A stretch of 64,000 nt of DNA, taken from the NCBI RefSeq assembly GCF_013415125.1, contig NZ_JACCDE010000004.1:167892-231891 (forward strand), written 5' to 3'. Each line of letters starts with the position of its first letter. Positions within the stretch are counted from its first letter, which is position 1. Below are positions 56,815-64,000 of this stretch, piece after piece. Made by a program: the position numbers and the translations under genes. The notes under the pieces are model-generated. The model saw only the letters and a list, made by a program, of their open reading frames with translations, was not told the DNA's origin and ran no database searches. The DNA is from Vreelandella glaciei. GTDB taxonomy: Bacteria; Pseudomonadota; Gammaproteobacteria; Pseudomonadales; Halomonadaceae.

Positions 56815-58003
56815 GCCCAATGGCGCACTGAGCGGAATCAGGGTGATTGATCTTAGCCGTGTGTTGGGAGGCCCGTACTGCACCCAGGTGCTGGGGGACT
56901 ACGGTGCGGATGTGATCAAGATCGAGCCTCCCGGGGGGGATGAAACCCGCGGCTGGGGGCCTCCTTTCGAAGGCGATGCAGCTTCCTATTTCCACGGTTT
57001 GAACCGCAGCAAGCGCGGGATGGCGCTGGATCTTCGTCATCCTGACGGCAAGGCACTGCTACTGCAGTTGCTGGAGGGGGCCGATGTGCTGGTGGAAAAC
57101 TTCAAGCCGGGAACCCTGGAAAAGTGGGGGCTGAGCTATGACATTCTCAGCGCGCGCTTTCCCCGTCTGATCCAGTGTCGAATCAGTGGATTTGGTGCTG
57201 ATGGTCCGATGGGCGGTTTGCCTGGCTATGACGCCATCATCCAGGCAATGGCAGGGCTGATGAGTGTCAACGGTGAGAAACAGGGGGAGCCACTGCGAGT
57301 GGGGCTGCCCATTGTCGATATCGTGACTGGCCTGAATGCCGTCATCGGTATCACCTTGGCTCTCCATGAGCGTACGCGCAGCGGACGTGGGCAGTTTGTC
57401 GAGACAGCACTGTTCGACTCTGGGCTGTCCTTGATGCACCCCCACTTTCCCAACGTATTCTACGGTGGGCCGCCGCCGCGCCGCACGGGAAATGAGCATC
57501 CCAATATTGCCCCTTATGAGGTCTACCGGACGGCGACACAGCCGATTTTTCTGGCAGTTGGCAATAATGTGCAGTTCGCGCGCTTATGCGAGTTGCTCGA
57601 ATGCCACGACGTTAGCCAGGATGAACGCTTTGCGACCAATGGTGCCCGTCTGGGTAACCGCGATGCACTGCGTGATGTGCTGGAGAGTGCCATGGCCAGG
57701 TGGGAAGGGGACAAGCTCGCCGACCGGTTGATGCGTATCGGCGTTCCCTGCGGGCCCGTACTCGATACCACGCAAGCGCTGGCGCATCCGCATACCCAGC
57801 ACCGCGATATGATCGTCAAGATCGGCCATTACAAGGGCACTGGCTCGCCGATCAAGCTAGCTCGAACACCCTCGCGCTATGAAACGCCACCGCCACGCTT
57901 TGCCGAACATACCAATGCAATCCTTCATGAAGCAGGGTTGACTGAGCAACAAATAGAGCACCTGAGAGCGAAAGGCGTGCTGCCGGATGTACCGGTGGCT
58001 TAG
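56807..58003 (+). CDS. Class III CoA transferase (CaiB/BaiF)
   Basis: Moves CoA from a donor acyl-CoA to a free acid. 398 residues, the family length, with the N-terminal LSGIRVIDLSRVLGGPYCTQ and VIKIEPPGGDETRGWGPPF, and the catalytic Asp142 in LPGYDAIIQAMAGLMS, aligning with Asp169 of formyl-CoA transferase. It overlaps the acyl-CoA dehydrogenase gene by eight bases, so the two are coupled and probably act in sequence: activation of an imported acid, then dehydrogenation. Acid not identified. Confidence 0.9.
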   Translation: MDKPNGALSGIRVIDLSRVLGGPYCTQVLGDYGADVIKIEPPGGDETRGWGPPFEGDAASYFHGLNRSKRGMALDLRHPDGKALLLQLLEGADVLVENFKPGTLEKWGLSYDILSARFPRLIQCRISGFGADGPMGGLPGYDAIIQAMAGLMSVNGEKQGEPLRVGLPIVDIVTGLNAVIGITLALHERTRSGRGQFVETALFDSGLSLMHPHFPNVFYGGPPPRRTGNEHPNIAPYEVYRTATQPIFLAVGNNVQFARLCELLECHDVSQDERFATNGARLGNRDALRDVLESAMARWEGDKLADRLMRIGVPCGPVLDTTQALAHPHTQHRDMIVKIGHYKGTGSPIKLARTPSRYETPPPRFAEHTNAILHEAGLTEQQIEHLRAKGVLPDVPVA

Positions 58004-58103
58004 CCCCAGTGCACCATTGTGTGCCTGACTGCCCAGCCGAATGGGCTGATAACAATCACCAATGACGTTGATGCCAATAACAACACAACATGAGAGCAAA
58101 ACC

Positions 58104-59231
58104 ATGAAACGCACGCCCCTGGCCACTGGCCTTATCTCCACCGTTTTTGCCGTACTAGCCAATACGGCCTCGGCCGCAGAGCTTCCCAGCACCATGACAT
58201 GGACCGCCTATGATGTGGGCTCGCAAGGGCACTCGGAGGCCTCCGCCATCGCCGATGCCTTTGGCAAGGCCTACAACACCCGCATCCGTATCCAGCCTGC
58301 GGGATCGGCCATTGGGCGGCTGCAGCCCCTGGTGAGTGGCCGGGCGGACTATGCCTACCTGGCCACGGAGTCCTTCTTTGCAACGGAAGGAATTTACGAC
58401 TTCAGCGAGCGCCGCTGGGGGCCCCAAGACCTCAGAGCCGTTGCCGGAAGACCATCTACCTTTGGTGTGCCATCGGCTGCCGACGCCAATATCCACACGC
58501 TTGATGACTTGCGGGGGCAACGGGTTGCCTACGTGGCAGGCAACCCTTCGGTCAATGTGAAATGTGATGCGATCTTGGCCTTTGCAGGGCTGAGGCGCGA
58601 CGATGTGGAGGCGGTGATGTTCCCGACTCACGGCGCCGCCATGAGTTCGCTGGTCGAGGATCGGGCCGATGCTACTTGCACCACCACCACCGCCAGCCAG
58701 CTTTATGAGCTGGAAGAGTCGTCTCGTGGTATTCGCTGGGTAGATATTCCTGCCGATGACGAAGAGGGCTGGGCGCGCATGAACCAGGTGGCCCCCGTCT
58801 TCCAGTCATTCCGTGAAACCATTGGCGCCGGGCTAAGCGAAGAATCTCCCGCCAACATGCTTGCCTACCGTTACCCGATCATCGTGGCCATGGCTGATCG
58901 TGACGAAGAAGAGGTCTACCAGTTCATCAAGAGCCTGGATGAGAGTTATGACCTTTACCGTGACGCGACCGCTGCCATTCACCGCTGGGCAATCGAGGAC
59001 GCCGGTGTGCCGCCTATCGATATACCTTTTCACCCTGGGGCTATCCGCTACATGCAAGAAAAAGGGCTATGGAGCGAGGAGATGCAGACATGGAACGATA
59101 ACCGCCTCGCCCGCCTGGAAGCACTGAAGCAAGCTTGGGATGGCCTGCTGAACGAGGAGCCAGACCTCGAAGGGGAGGCGCTTGCCGAACGTTGGGAAGC
59201 TCGCCGGCAAGAAGTGATAGGCGCGCTTTGA
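58104..59231 (+). CDS. TAXI-family TRAP substrate-binding protein
   Basis: 375 residues from the ATG at 58104, with GAGAG upstream; the frame opens at 58062, but only the later start gives a signal peptide (PLATGLISTVFAVLANTASA, cut before AELPS). The mature protein shows the TAXI pattern of TMTWTAYDVGSQGHSEASAI, NTRIRIQPAGSAIGRLQPLV, DYAYLATESFF and PSVNVKCDAILAFAG. TAXI proteins pair with fused permeases, as here, and known ones bind glutamate, 2-oxoglutarate or short carboxylates. Probably brings in the acid for the two enzymes above. Confidence 0.9.
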   Translation: MKRTPLATGLISTVFAVLANTASAAELPSTMTWTAYDVGSQGHSEASAIADAFGKAYNTRIRIQPAGSAIGRLQPLVSGRADYAYLATESFFATEGIYDFSERRWGPQDLRAVAGRPSTFGVPSAADANIHTLDDLRGQRVAYVAGNPSVNVKCDAILAFAGLRRDDVEAVMFPTHGAAMSSLVEDRADATCTTTTASQLYELEESSRGIRWVDIPADDEEGWARMNQVAPVFQSFRETIGAGLSEESPANMLAYRYPIIVAMADRDEEEVYQFIKSLDESYDLYRDATAAIHRWAIEDAGVPPIDIPFHPGAIRYMQEKGLWSEEMQTWNDNRLARLEALKQAWDGLLNEEPDLEGEALAERWEARRQEVIGAL

Positions 59232-59264
59232 CCACGGGGTGGATATGTCACTGGGAGCGACAGC

Positions 59265-61178
59265 ATGAGCAATTCAAGTCAAGAGCGATTGGAAGGTTCG
59301 GCAAGGTGGATAGTGATGGGGCTGGGGGCCGTCGGTCTGTTGATGACGATCAACCAAACCTTTGCCCTCAAGCTGTTGGGGTTCTATCCGATCGGTAATG
59401 CCTTCATCTACTATCTGATAGGGCTGTTCCTATCGGCGGCACTACTGATCTTTCCGGCTCGCAAGGCTGATACCGAACGCCTCCCCTGGTATGACTGGGT
59501 GCTGGCGGGGGCTGCTCTTGGTGGCGCCATCTACCTTGGCCTTAATGGCCTGCGCATGACCCAGCAAGGGTGGGAGTATTTCGCCCCGCTCGAAGCAACG
59601 CTGGTGGCAACGATGATGCTGCTACTGGTGCTGGAGGGCGTTCGCCGCTGTGGTGGCTGGGCGATTTTTGCCGTGGCACTGCTGTTTGGGCTCTATCCGC
59701 TCTATGCAGGCCACATGCCTGGTTTCCTGTGGAGCAATGGCTTTGGCTTGGGGGAAACTATTCGAGCCCATGTCATGGGGGCGGAGAGCATTGTGGGCGT
59801 GCCGATGCAGGTCGTCGCCAACCTGATTATCGGCTTTGTCGTGTTCGGGATAGCGCTGACCATCACCGGTGGCGGTGAGTTCTTTATGAATTTCGCCACT
59901 GCATTGATGGGCCGAAGCCGCGGCGGGCCTGCCAAGGTGGCCGTCGTTTCCAGTGCCTTCATGGGCAGCTTATCCGGTAGTGCGGTATCCAACATCCTGA
60001 CCACAGGGACGATTACCATTCCTGCCATGAAGCGCAGTGGCTATTCCCGCGAGTATGCCGCCGCCGTAGAGGCGTGCGCCTCCACGGGGGGTACCTTGAT
60101 GCCGCCCGTTATGGGGGCCGTTGCCTTCATCATGGCTTCCTTCCTAGGCGTCAGTTACGGTGAGGTCATGATGGCGGCGCTACTGCCTGCGTTGCTCTTC
60201 TACCTGGCCCTGCTGCTTCAAGTGGATAACTATGCCGCCCGCAAAGGCCTCACGGGTATGCCCGCCAAGGATATCCCCAGAGTGCGTGAAACGCTGCTTT
60301 CTGGCTGGCCGTACCTGCTTAGCCTGAGCGTGTTGATCTATATGTTGCTTGTCATGCGCCTGGAAAGTCAGGCGCCTTACTATGCCACCCTTATGCTGCT
60401 GGTGATTTCGCTGGTTCGCCGTCAGCAGCGCCTGCGTATCAGTCAAGTGCTGGATTTTTTCTATCAGCTGGCACATGGGGTAGGGAGTCTTGTTGCTGTG
60501 CTAGCCGGTATCGGTTTGGTGGTCGGTGGGCTTTCCTATACGGGGGTTGCAGGGGCTTTCTCTCGCGAACTGCTGCTGTATGCAGGTGATAGCATTCCCC
60601 TAATGCTGGCGGCGGGGGCGATTACCAGCTTTATCCTCGGGATGGGCATGACGGTCAGCGCGTGCTACATCTTCCTGTCGATCCTGCTTGCGCCAGCGCT
60701 GGTGGGGGCTGGTCTCAATCCTCTTGCCAGCCATCTGTTCATTCTTTACTGGGGAATGCTCTCCTATATCACGCCACCCGTGGCGCTGGCGGCCATTACT
60801 GCGGCCGGTGTTGCCGGTGCCAACAGTACCCTAACAAGCCTGCATGCCGTGCGGCTGGGAGCCGTGCTGTTCGTGCTGCCGTTCCTGTTTGTGCTCAACC
60901 CATCGCTGATTTTGCAGGGCCCCCTGTTGAGCGTGATAGCCTCCGCTTTTACCGCCATGACTGCGATCTGGCTGGTGGCAGCGGCGATGGAAGGATATCT
61001 TTATCGGATAGGTTCGGTGGGAGTGCGCATGCGTTGTGCGCTGCTGATACCTGCCGCGCTGATGATCTATCCCGAATGGATCAGTGACCTACTGGGCTTT
61101 CTAGCGCTTGCATTGTGCTATCTGATAGCGGTGATGCGCACTACGAAATGCGCAGGTATTACGAAGTGCTCTACCTAG
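59265..61178 (+). CDS. TRAP transporter fused permease (DctQM type)
   Basis: 637 residues. A first part with about four helices (DctQ-like, to about residue 170) is joined to the twelve-helix DctM-like part with VFGIALTITGGGEFFMNFAT, SSAFMGSLSGSAVSNILTTG, EACASTGGTLMPPVMGAVAF and LFILYWGMLSYITPPVALAA. This 4TM-12TM fusion is the permease of TAXI systems and needs no separate DctQ. It begins 33 bases after the binding-protein gene and ends the operon. Confidence 0.93.
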   Translation: MSNSSQERLEGSARWIVMGLGAVGLLMTINQTFALKLLGFYPIGNAFIYYLIGLFLSAALLIFPARKADTERLPWYDWVLAGAALGGAIYLGLNGLRMTQQGWEYFAPLEATLVATMMLLLVLEGVRRCGGWAIFAVALLFGLYPLYAGHMPGFLWSNGFGLGETIRAHVMGAESIVGVPMQVVANLIIGFVVFGIALTITGGGEFFMNFATALMGRSRGGPAKVAVVSSAFMGSLSGSAVSNILTTGTITIPAMKRSGYSREYAAAVEACASTGGTLMPPVMGAVAFIMASFLGVSYGEVMMAALLPALLFYLALLLQVDNYAARKGLTGMPAKDIPRVRETLLSGWPYLLSLSVLIYMLLVMRLESQAPYYATLMLLVISLVRRQQRLRISQVLDFFYQLAHGVGSLVAVLAGIGLVVGGLSYTGVAGAFSRELLLYAGDSIPLMLAAGAITSFILGMGMTVSACYIFLSILLAPALVGAGLNPLASHLFILYWGMLSYITPPVALAAITAAGVAGANSTLTSLHAVRLGAVLFVLPFLFVLNPSLILQGPLLSVIASAFTAMTAIWLVAAAMEGYLYRIGSVGVRMRCALLIPAALMIYPEWISDLLGFLALALCYLIAVMRTTKCAGITKCST

Positions 61179-61238
61179 GTTAATCTGCTTTATAAGCCCA
61201 CGGTGTTCGGCAGCAAAGCCTGTCGAGCGCCGTGATGC

Positions 61239-62054
61239 TTACTCTGCATCACGCAACGCTTTCCCCAGCCCGCCAAAATAGTCGCTAAATGCCACGTTAA
61301 TCCGTTCCCGCTGCTCACCCTGGGGATAAAGCCCGCGTTCGGCCTCGGGTGAAGCTTTGGTGCCTTTGACCAGGAAGTGATTAGTGATGTCCGCATCCTG
61401 CACAAACGCCTCAAAGGCGCGTGCACAGAGTTCTTCGGGTTTGCTGTAATAGAGCTGGCCAAGCTTTTTATCCATCTGCACCGAGCTTTGAAACAGATCG
61501 CTAGGCTGGTCGCCTTCGGGCTGCAGTAATACGGCTTTGAAACAGCGCATAAGCAGTTGATTCAGAGGGTGGGCGATGGGCGTTGCATCGGCAAGCCAAG
61601 CAGTAGAGGCGAACATACCGGCAGGCGTGCCGCGAAAACACTTACTGGCGATATAGTGGTCGAAAGCATGAAACCACTCGTGGGCAATGCTGCCGGGGCC
61701 TGCGTTTTTGGCCAGCGCAAAACTGCGTTGGCTGGGGTCGTAGTGGGCAGAAACGCCAGGTCGGCCACCGCTGCCGTATTGCAGGGCGATTGAGCCGCGT
61801 AACGAAATCAGCGCCTCTGGCCCCTGTAGAATCACCATTAGATCGCACAGCGCATCGTGAAACAGCTCGGCGGCACGGTCGCGCTCAGCGCTGGTGACCC
61901 AGCGGCCAATCTCAATGGAGCGAAAATCAAACTGACGCCGGATCAAGGCAAAGCTGCTGGCTTGCCCTTGGCGGTGATCAGGGCCGCTGCGGTAAAAATC
62001 CCGCGCTTCAATACTCACTGGTCGCTTCACCTGGCAATGACTGAATGACGCCAT
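61239..62054 (-). CDS. Putative zinc metallopeptidase, CLCA_X / LPD1-like
   Basis: 271 residues with a zincin motif HEWFHAFDHY at 125-134 (His125, Glu126, His129, Asp132) preceded by an Ala/Gly-rich strand and followed by KPEELCARAFEAFVQDADIT, where a third ligand Glu is likely. This pairing is known from CLCA_X proteins and the LPD1 domain of polyvalent phage and conjugative proteins. Here it stands alone, has no signal peptide, and is convergent with the TRAP operon. Substrate unknown. The ATG at 62054 has no strong ribosome site. Confidence 0.7.
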   Translation of the reverse strand: MASFSHCQVKRPVSIEARDFYRSGPDHRQGQASSFALIRRQFDFRSIEIGRWVTSAERDRAAELFHDALCDLMVILQGPEALISLRGSIALQYGSGGRPGVSAHYDPSQRSFALAKNAGPGSIAHEWFHAFDHYIASKCFRGTPAGMFASTAWLADATPIAHPLNQLLMRCFKAVLLQPEGDQPSDLFQSSVQMDKKLGQLYYSKPEELCARAFEAFVQDADITNHFLVKGTKASPEAERGLYPQGEQRERINVAFSDYFGGLGKALRDAE

Positions 62055-62212
62055 GATAAAGCGCCATTAACGGATTGACACTACTGGTGATCAACTGCCG
62101 TTTGAGCCAGTGATGACGATCTTGGATATCTCCTTGCATTCCACCTCAGAGGCCCCACTAAGAAACAACAAGGACTTTTAATCGCCTCCTTTTCCACCGC
62201 CAGGAGAAAGAT

Positions 62213-62899
62213 ATGAGCAAGCGTATTTTAGTGGTACTGACATCTCACGATCAGCTGGGCGACACCGGTAATAAAACCGGCTTTTGGCTGGAAGAGTTGG
62301 CCGCCCCATACTATGTCTTCAAAGACGCAGGGGCCGAGGTAACCCTGGCATCGCCTCAGGGTGGCCAGCCGCCGCTGGACCCCAAGAGCGACGCTGAGGA
62401 TAGCCAGACCGATGAAACGCGCCGTTTCAAGCAAGATGAAAAGGCCAATGCTGAGCTTGCAGCGACCCATCGTTTGGGCGATATGAAGGCCGATGACTTT
62501 GATGCGGTGTTCTACCCCGGCGGTCATGGTCCGTTATGGGATCTTGTTGACGATAAAGACTCCATTCGCCTGATCGAAACATTTATTGCTCAAGGCAAGC
62601 CGGTCGCTACCGTTTGCCATGCGCCAATTGTCTTAGTGAATGCCAAGAACAGCGAAGGCGAGCCGCTCGTTAAAGGCCGCCAAGTAACAGGCTTCACCAA
62701 TGGCGAAGAAGATGCGGTTGGCCTGACTGACATCGTGCCGCATCTGGTCGAAGATGCGCTGCAACAGTGTGGCGGTATCTACACCAAGGCAGAAGATTTT
62801 ACCCCTTACGTGCGTGAAGATGGCCAGCTGATTACCGGGCAAAACCCGCCTTCTTCAGCGCTAACGGCTAAGACGCTGATGGCGTGGCTGGAGAAATAA
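62213..62899 (+). CDS. DJ-1/PfpI-family class I glutamine-amidotransferase-like protein
   Basis: 228 residues. The nucleophile cysteine is in ATVCHAPIVL (nucleophile elbow), with Glu in the LEELAAPYYVFKDAGAEVTL region and His following the Cys, as in Hsp31/YajL-type proteins. FYPGGHGPLWDL binds in the same pocket in homologues. Such proteins act as glyoxalase III, chaperones or deglycases; the reaction here is not fixed by sequence. CAGGAG before the ATG; a terminator follows. No link to its neighbours is evident. Confidence 0.9.
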   Translation: MSKRILVVLTSHDQLGDTGNKTGFWLEELAAPYYVFKDAGAEVTLASPQGGQPPLDPKSDAEDSQTDETRRFKQDEKANAELAATHRLGDMKADDFDAVFYPGGHGPLWDLVDDKDSIRLIETFIAQGKPVATVCHAPIVLVNAKNSEGEPLVKGRQVTGFTNGEEDAVGLTDIVPHLVEDALQQCGGIYTKAEDFTPYVREDGQLITGQNPPSSALTAKTLMAWLEK

Positions 62900-62930
62900 C
62901 CGCTAGGTGGTAACGCAGGCTCAATGATAA

Positions 62931-62960
62931 CGGCGAGGCTATCCTCGCCGTTTCTATTTT
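62931..62960 (+). terminator. Terminator after the DJ-1/PfpI gene
   Basis: CGGCGAGG at 62931-62938 pairs perfectly with CCTCGCCG at 62943-62950 around a four-base loop, followed by a T-rich run. Confidence 0.8.
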
Positions 62961-63053
62961 GGTCACAGACCATATTCTGACTACCTTTATAAGGTAGAGA
63001 GGGGAATTTGCTTAATAGGTAGTTTTCAGACACGCATCAAGGAGGTGGTTAAC

Positions 63054-63791
63054 ATGGAGACGGCACATGTTTATCGGATGAAGACGGCAGAGCACCGTTG
63101 CCCGTTTGGTATGAAAACGGTCGATTTGTTAAAGCGTAAAGGATATGAGGTTGACGATCACCCGTTAACCTCCCGAGATGAAATAGAGGCGTTCAAGGCT
63201 CAGGAAAATGTCGATACCACGCCGCAAACCTATATCGGCGATAAGCGTATTGGTGGTTATGAAGAGGTGCGCAAGCATCTTGGGATGAGCGTGCCGAATG
63301 CAAAAGAGACCACATATCGACCGGTAATCGCGATTTTTGTTACCGCCTTGCTGATCGGTCTGGCGGTTAGTTGGGTCGCCAATGGTACCTTGTTGGCCGC
63401 GCGGATGCCTGAATACGCAGTGGCAACGGCGATGGTGCTGTTGGGGTTACAGAAACTTCAGGATGTAGAGAGCTTCAGCTCTATGTTCCTTAACTACGAC
63501 CTGCTGGCTCAGCGCTATGTCCCCTATAGTTATGTATATCCTTACGCTGAAACCCTGGCCGGGGTATTAATGCTGGCAGGCGCTTTGATTTGGCTGGCGG
63601 CGCCGTTGGCACTGTTTATCGGTACGGTGGGGGCGGTGTCGGTGGTTAAAGCCGTGTACATCGATAAGCGTGAATTGAAATGCGCGTGTGTTGGCGGTAG
63701 CAGCAATGTACCACTAGGCTTTATATCGTTAACGGAAAACATTGCAATGATACTGATGGGGCTATGGATGCCGCTTAAAATGTGGTTTTGA
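63054..63791 (+). CDS. Glutaredoxin-MauE/DoxX-type membrane fusion
   Basis: 245 residues from the ATG at 63054, which has AAGGAGG eight bases upstream (a GTG at 63045 would overlap that site). Residues 1-75 are a glutaredoxin fold with a monothiol-like CPFG (C16-G19) and the TTPQTYIGDKRIGGYEEVR substrate-side block. Residues 80-245 are a four-helix membrane domain with a C-terminal CACVGGSSNVPLGFISLTEN, the Cys-x-Cys-containing signature of MauE-like proteins. The fusion suggests membrane-coupled thiol reduction. Natural partner unknown. Confidence 0.85.
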   Translation: METAHVYRMKTAEHRCPFGMKTVDLLKRKGYEVDDHPLTSRDEIEAFKAQENVDTTPQTYIGDKRIGGYEEVRKHLGMSVPNAKETTYRPVIAIFVTALLIGLAVSWVANGTLLAARMPEYAVATAMVLLGLQKLQDVESFSSMFLNYDLLAQRYVPYSYVYPYAETLAGVLMLAGALIWLAAPLALFIGTVGAVSVVKAVYIDKRELKCACVGGSSNVPLGFISLTENIAMILMGLWMPLKMWF

Positions 63792-63835
63792 GCAGCACTG
63801 CCAGAACAACATCACTAGAACCATCCACTAAACGC

Positions 63836-63865
63836 AAAAGCGCCCTAAACGTGAAGGGCGCTTTT
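63836..63865 (+). terminator. Terminator after the glutaredoxin-MauE gene
   Basis: AAAAGCGCCCT at 63836-63846 pairs perfectly with AGGGCGCTTTT at 63855-63865 around an eight-base loop. Confidence 0.85.
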
Positions 63866-63879
63866 ATGTTGTCCAGGCT

Positions 63880-64000
63880 TTCTAGCCCGGATTTCTCACA
63901 GGGTATAAAAGAAAGCGGCTGAAAGTGTTAACGTTTCAGGGCCTTACACCAAAAACCAACACCAACAGCCGCTTCCAAAATGGTACCTGAAAAGCTGACC
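63880..64000 (+). mobile_element. Possible left edge of an insertion sequence, running off the window
   Basis: Past the terminator the base pattern changes. A nine-base inverted repeat (AAGCGGCTG at 63913-63921, CAGCCGCTT at 63966-63974) is followed by ATG at 63980 opening a frame MVPEKLT to the edge. This looks like an IS leader and transposase start (IS1380-like in style), but only seven codons are visible. Confidence 0.25.

Overview
The window reads as chromosome of a moderately halophilic gammaproteobacterium, most likely Halomonas/Vreelandella or another Halomonadaceae. This rests on gene content and order: monomeric icd next to rluE, then clpS-clpA-infA-bpt-aat-ftsK-lolA-rarA as in pseudomonads, a GDH-180 type glutamate dehydrogenase, long-form QueF, fused RlmKL, and three TRAP carboxylate transporters in 30 kb. 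I did not run a database search; the assignment is by recognition.

Layout. (1) 1-16.1 kb is housekeeping. It has the start of rluE at the left edge, icd, the complete bacterial N-degron machinery (ClpS adaptor, ClpA unfoldase, Bpt and Aat aminoacyl transferases) around infA, then ftsK, lolA, rarA, a hemerythrin-like protein, murI and trmA. (2) 16.3-31.1 kb holds gdhB, pyrD, rmf, rlmKL, a small thioredoxin-fold protein, a WGR-like small protein, pdxB, htpX, an AlaA-type aminotransferase, a YlqF-type GTPase and msrB. REP-like elements lie after ftsK and pdxB. (3) 31.2-35.8 kb is a minus-strand operon of a TRAP transporter with a TakP-like binding protein plus a cytoplasmic GGT-fold Ntn hydrolase. 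(4) 36.1-37.0 kb is a three-fold Glu(TTC)-Gly(GCC) tRNA array with a strong promoter. Each Gly gene is followed by a broken 3' tRNA-Gly copy carrying an inserted small hairpin. (5) 37.0-39.5 kb is sparse and contains an isolated aldehyde dehydrogenase. (6) 39.5-43.5 kb is conserved again: an ABC-2 exporter, queF, a YdjA-like nitroreductase, a YiiD-type thioesterase and tRNA-Ser(GGA). (7) From the tRNA-Ser onward, starting with an ISL3 transposase remnant, comes an accessory catabolic region. It has a MocR regulator divergent from an SDR / isocitrate-lyase-superfamily / TRAP operon, a secreted alpha/beta hydrolase, a Crp-type regulator, a 27-residue membrane peptide, and a LysR regulator divergent from an AidB-type acyl-CoA dehydrogenase / class III CoA transferase / TAXI-TRAP operon. 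(8) 61.2-63.8 kb carries a CLCA_X-like putative metallopeptidase, a DJ-1/PfpI protein and a glutaredoxin-MauE-type membrane fusion. The last ~100 bases look like the edge of another element.

How the genes work together. The left part is translation quality control, cell division and nitrogen metabolism. The right part is organised as three independent import-and-catabolise modules for small carboxylic acids, each pairing a sodium-type TRAP importer with cytoplasmic enzymes, and two of them with an adjacent divergent regulator. The substrates of the second and third modules are not identified and are the most open functional questions here. No CRISPR array, rRNA operon, prophage or defence system was seen.
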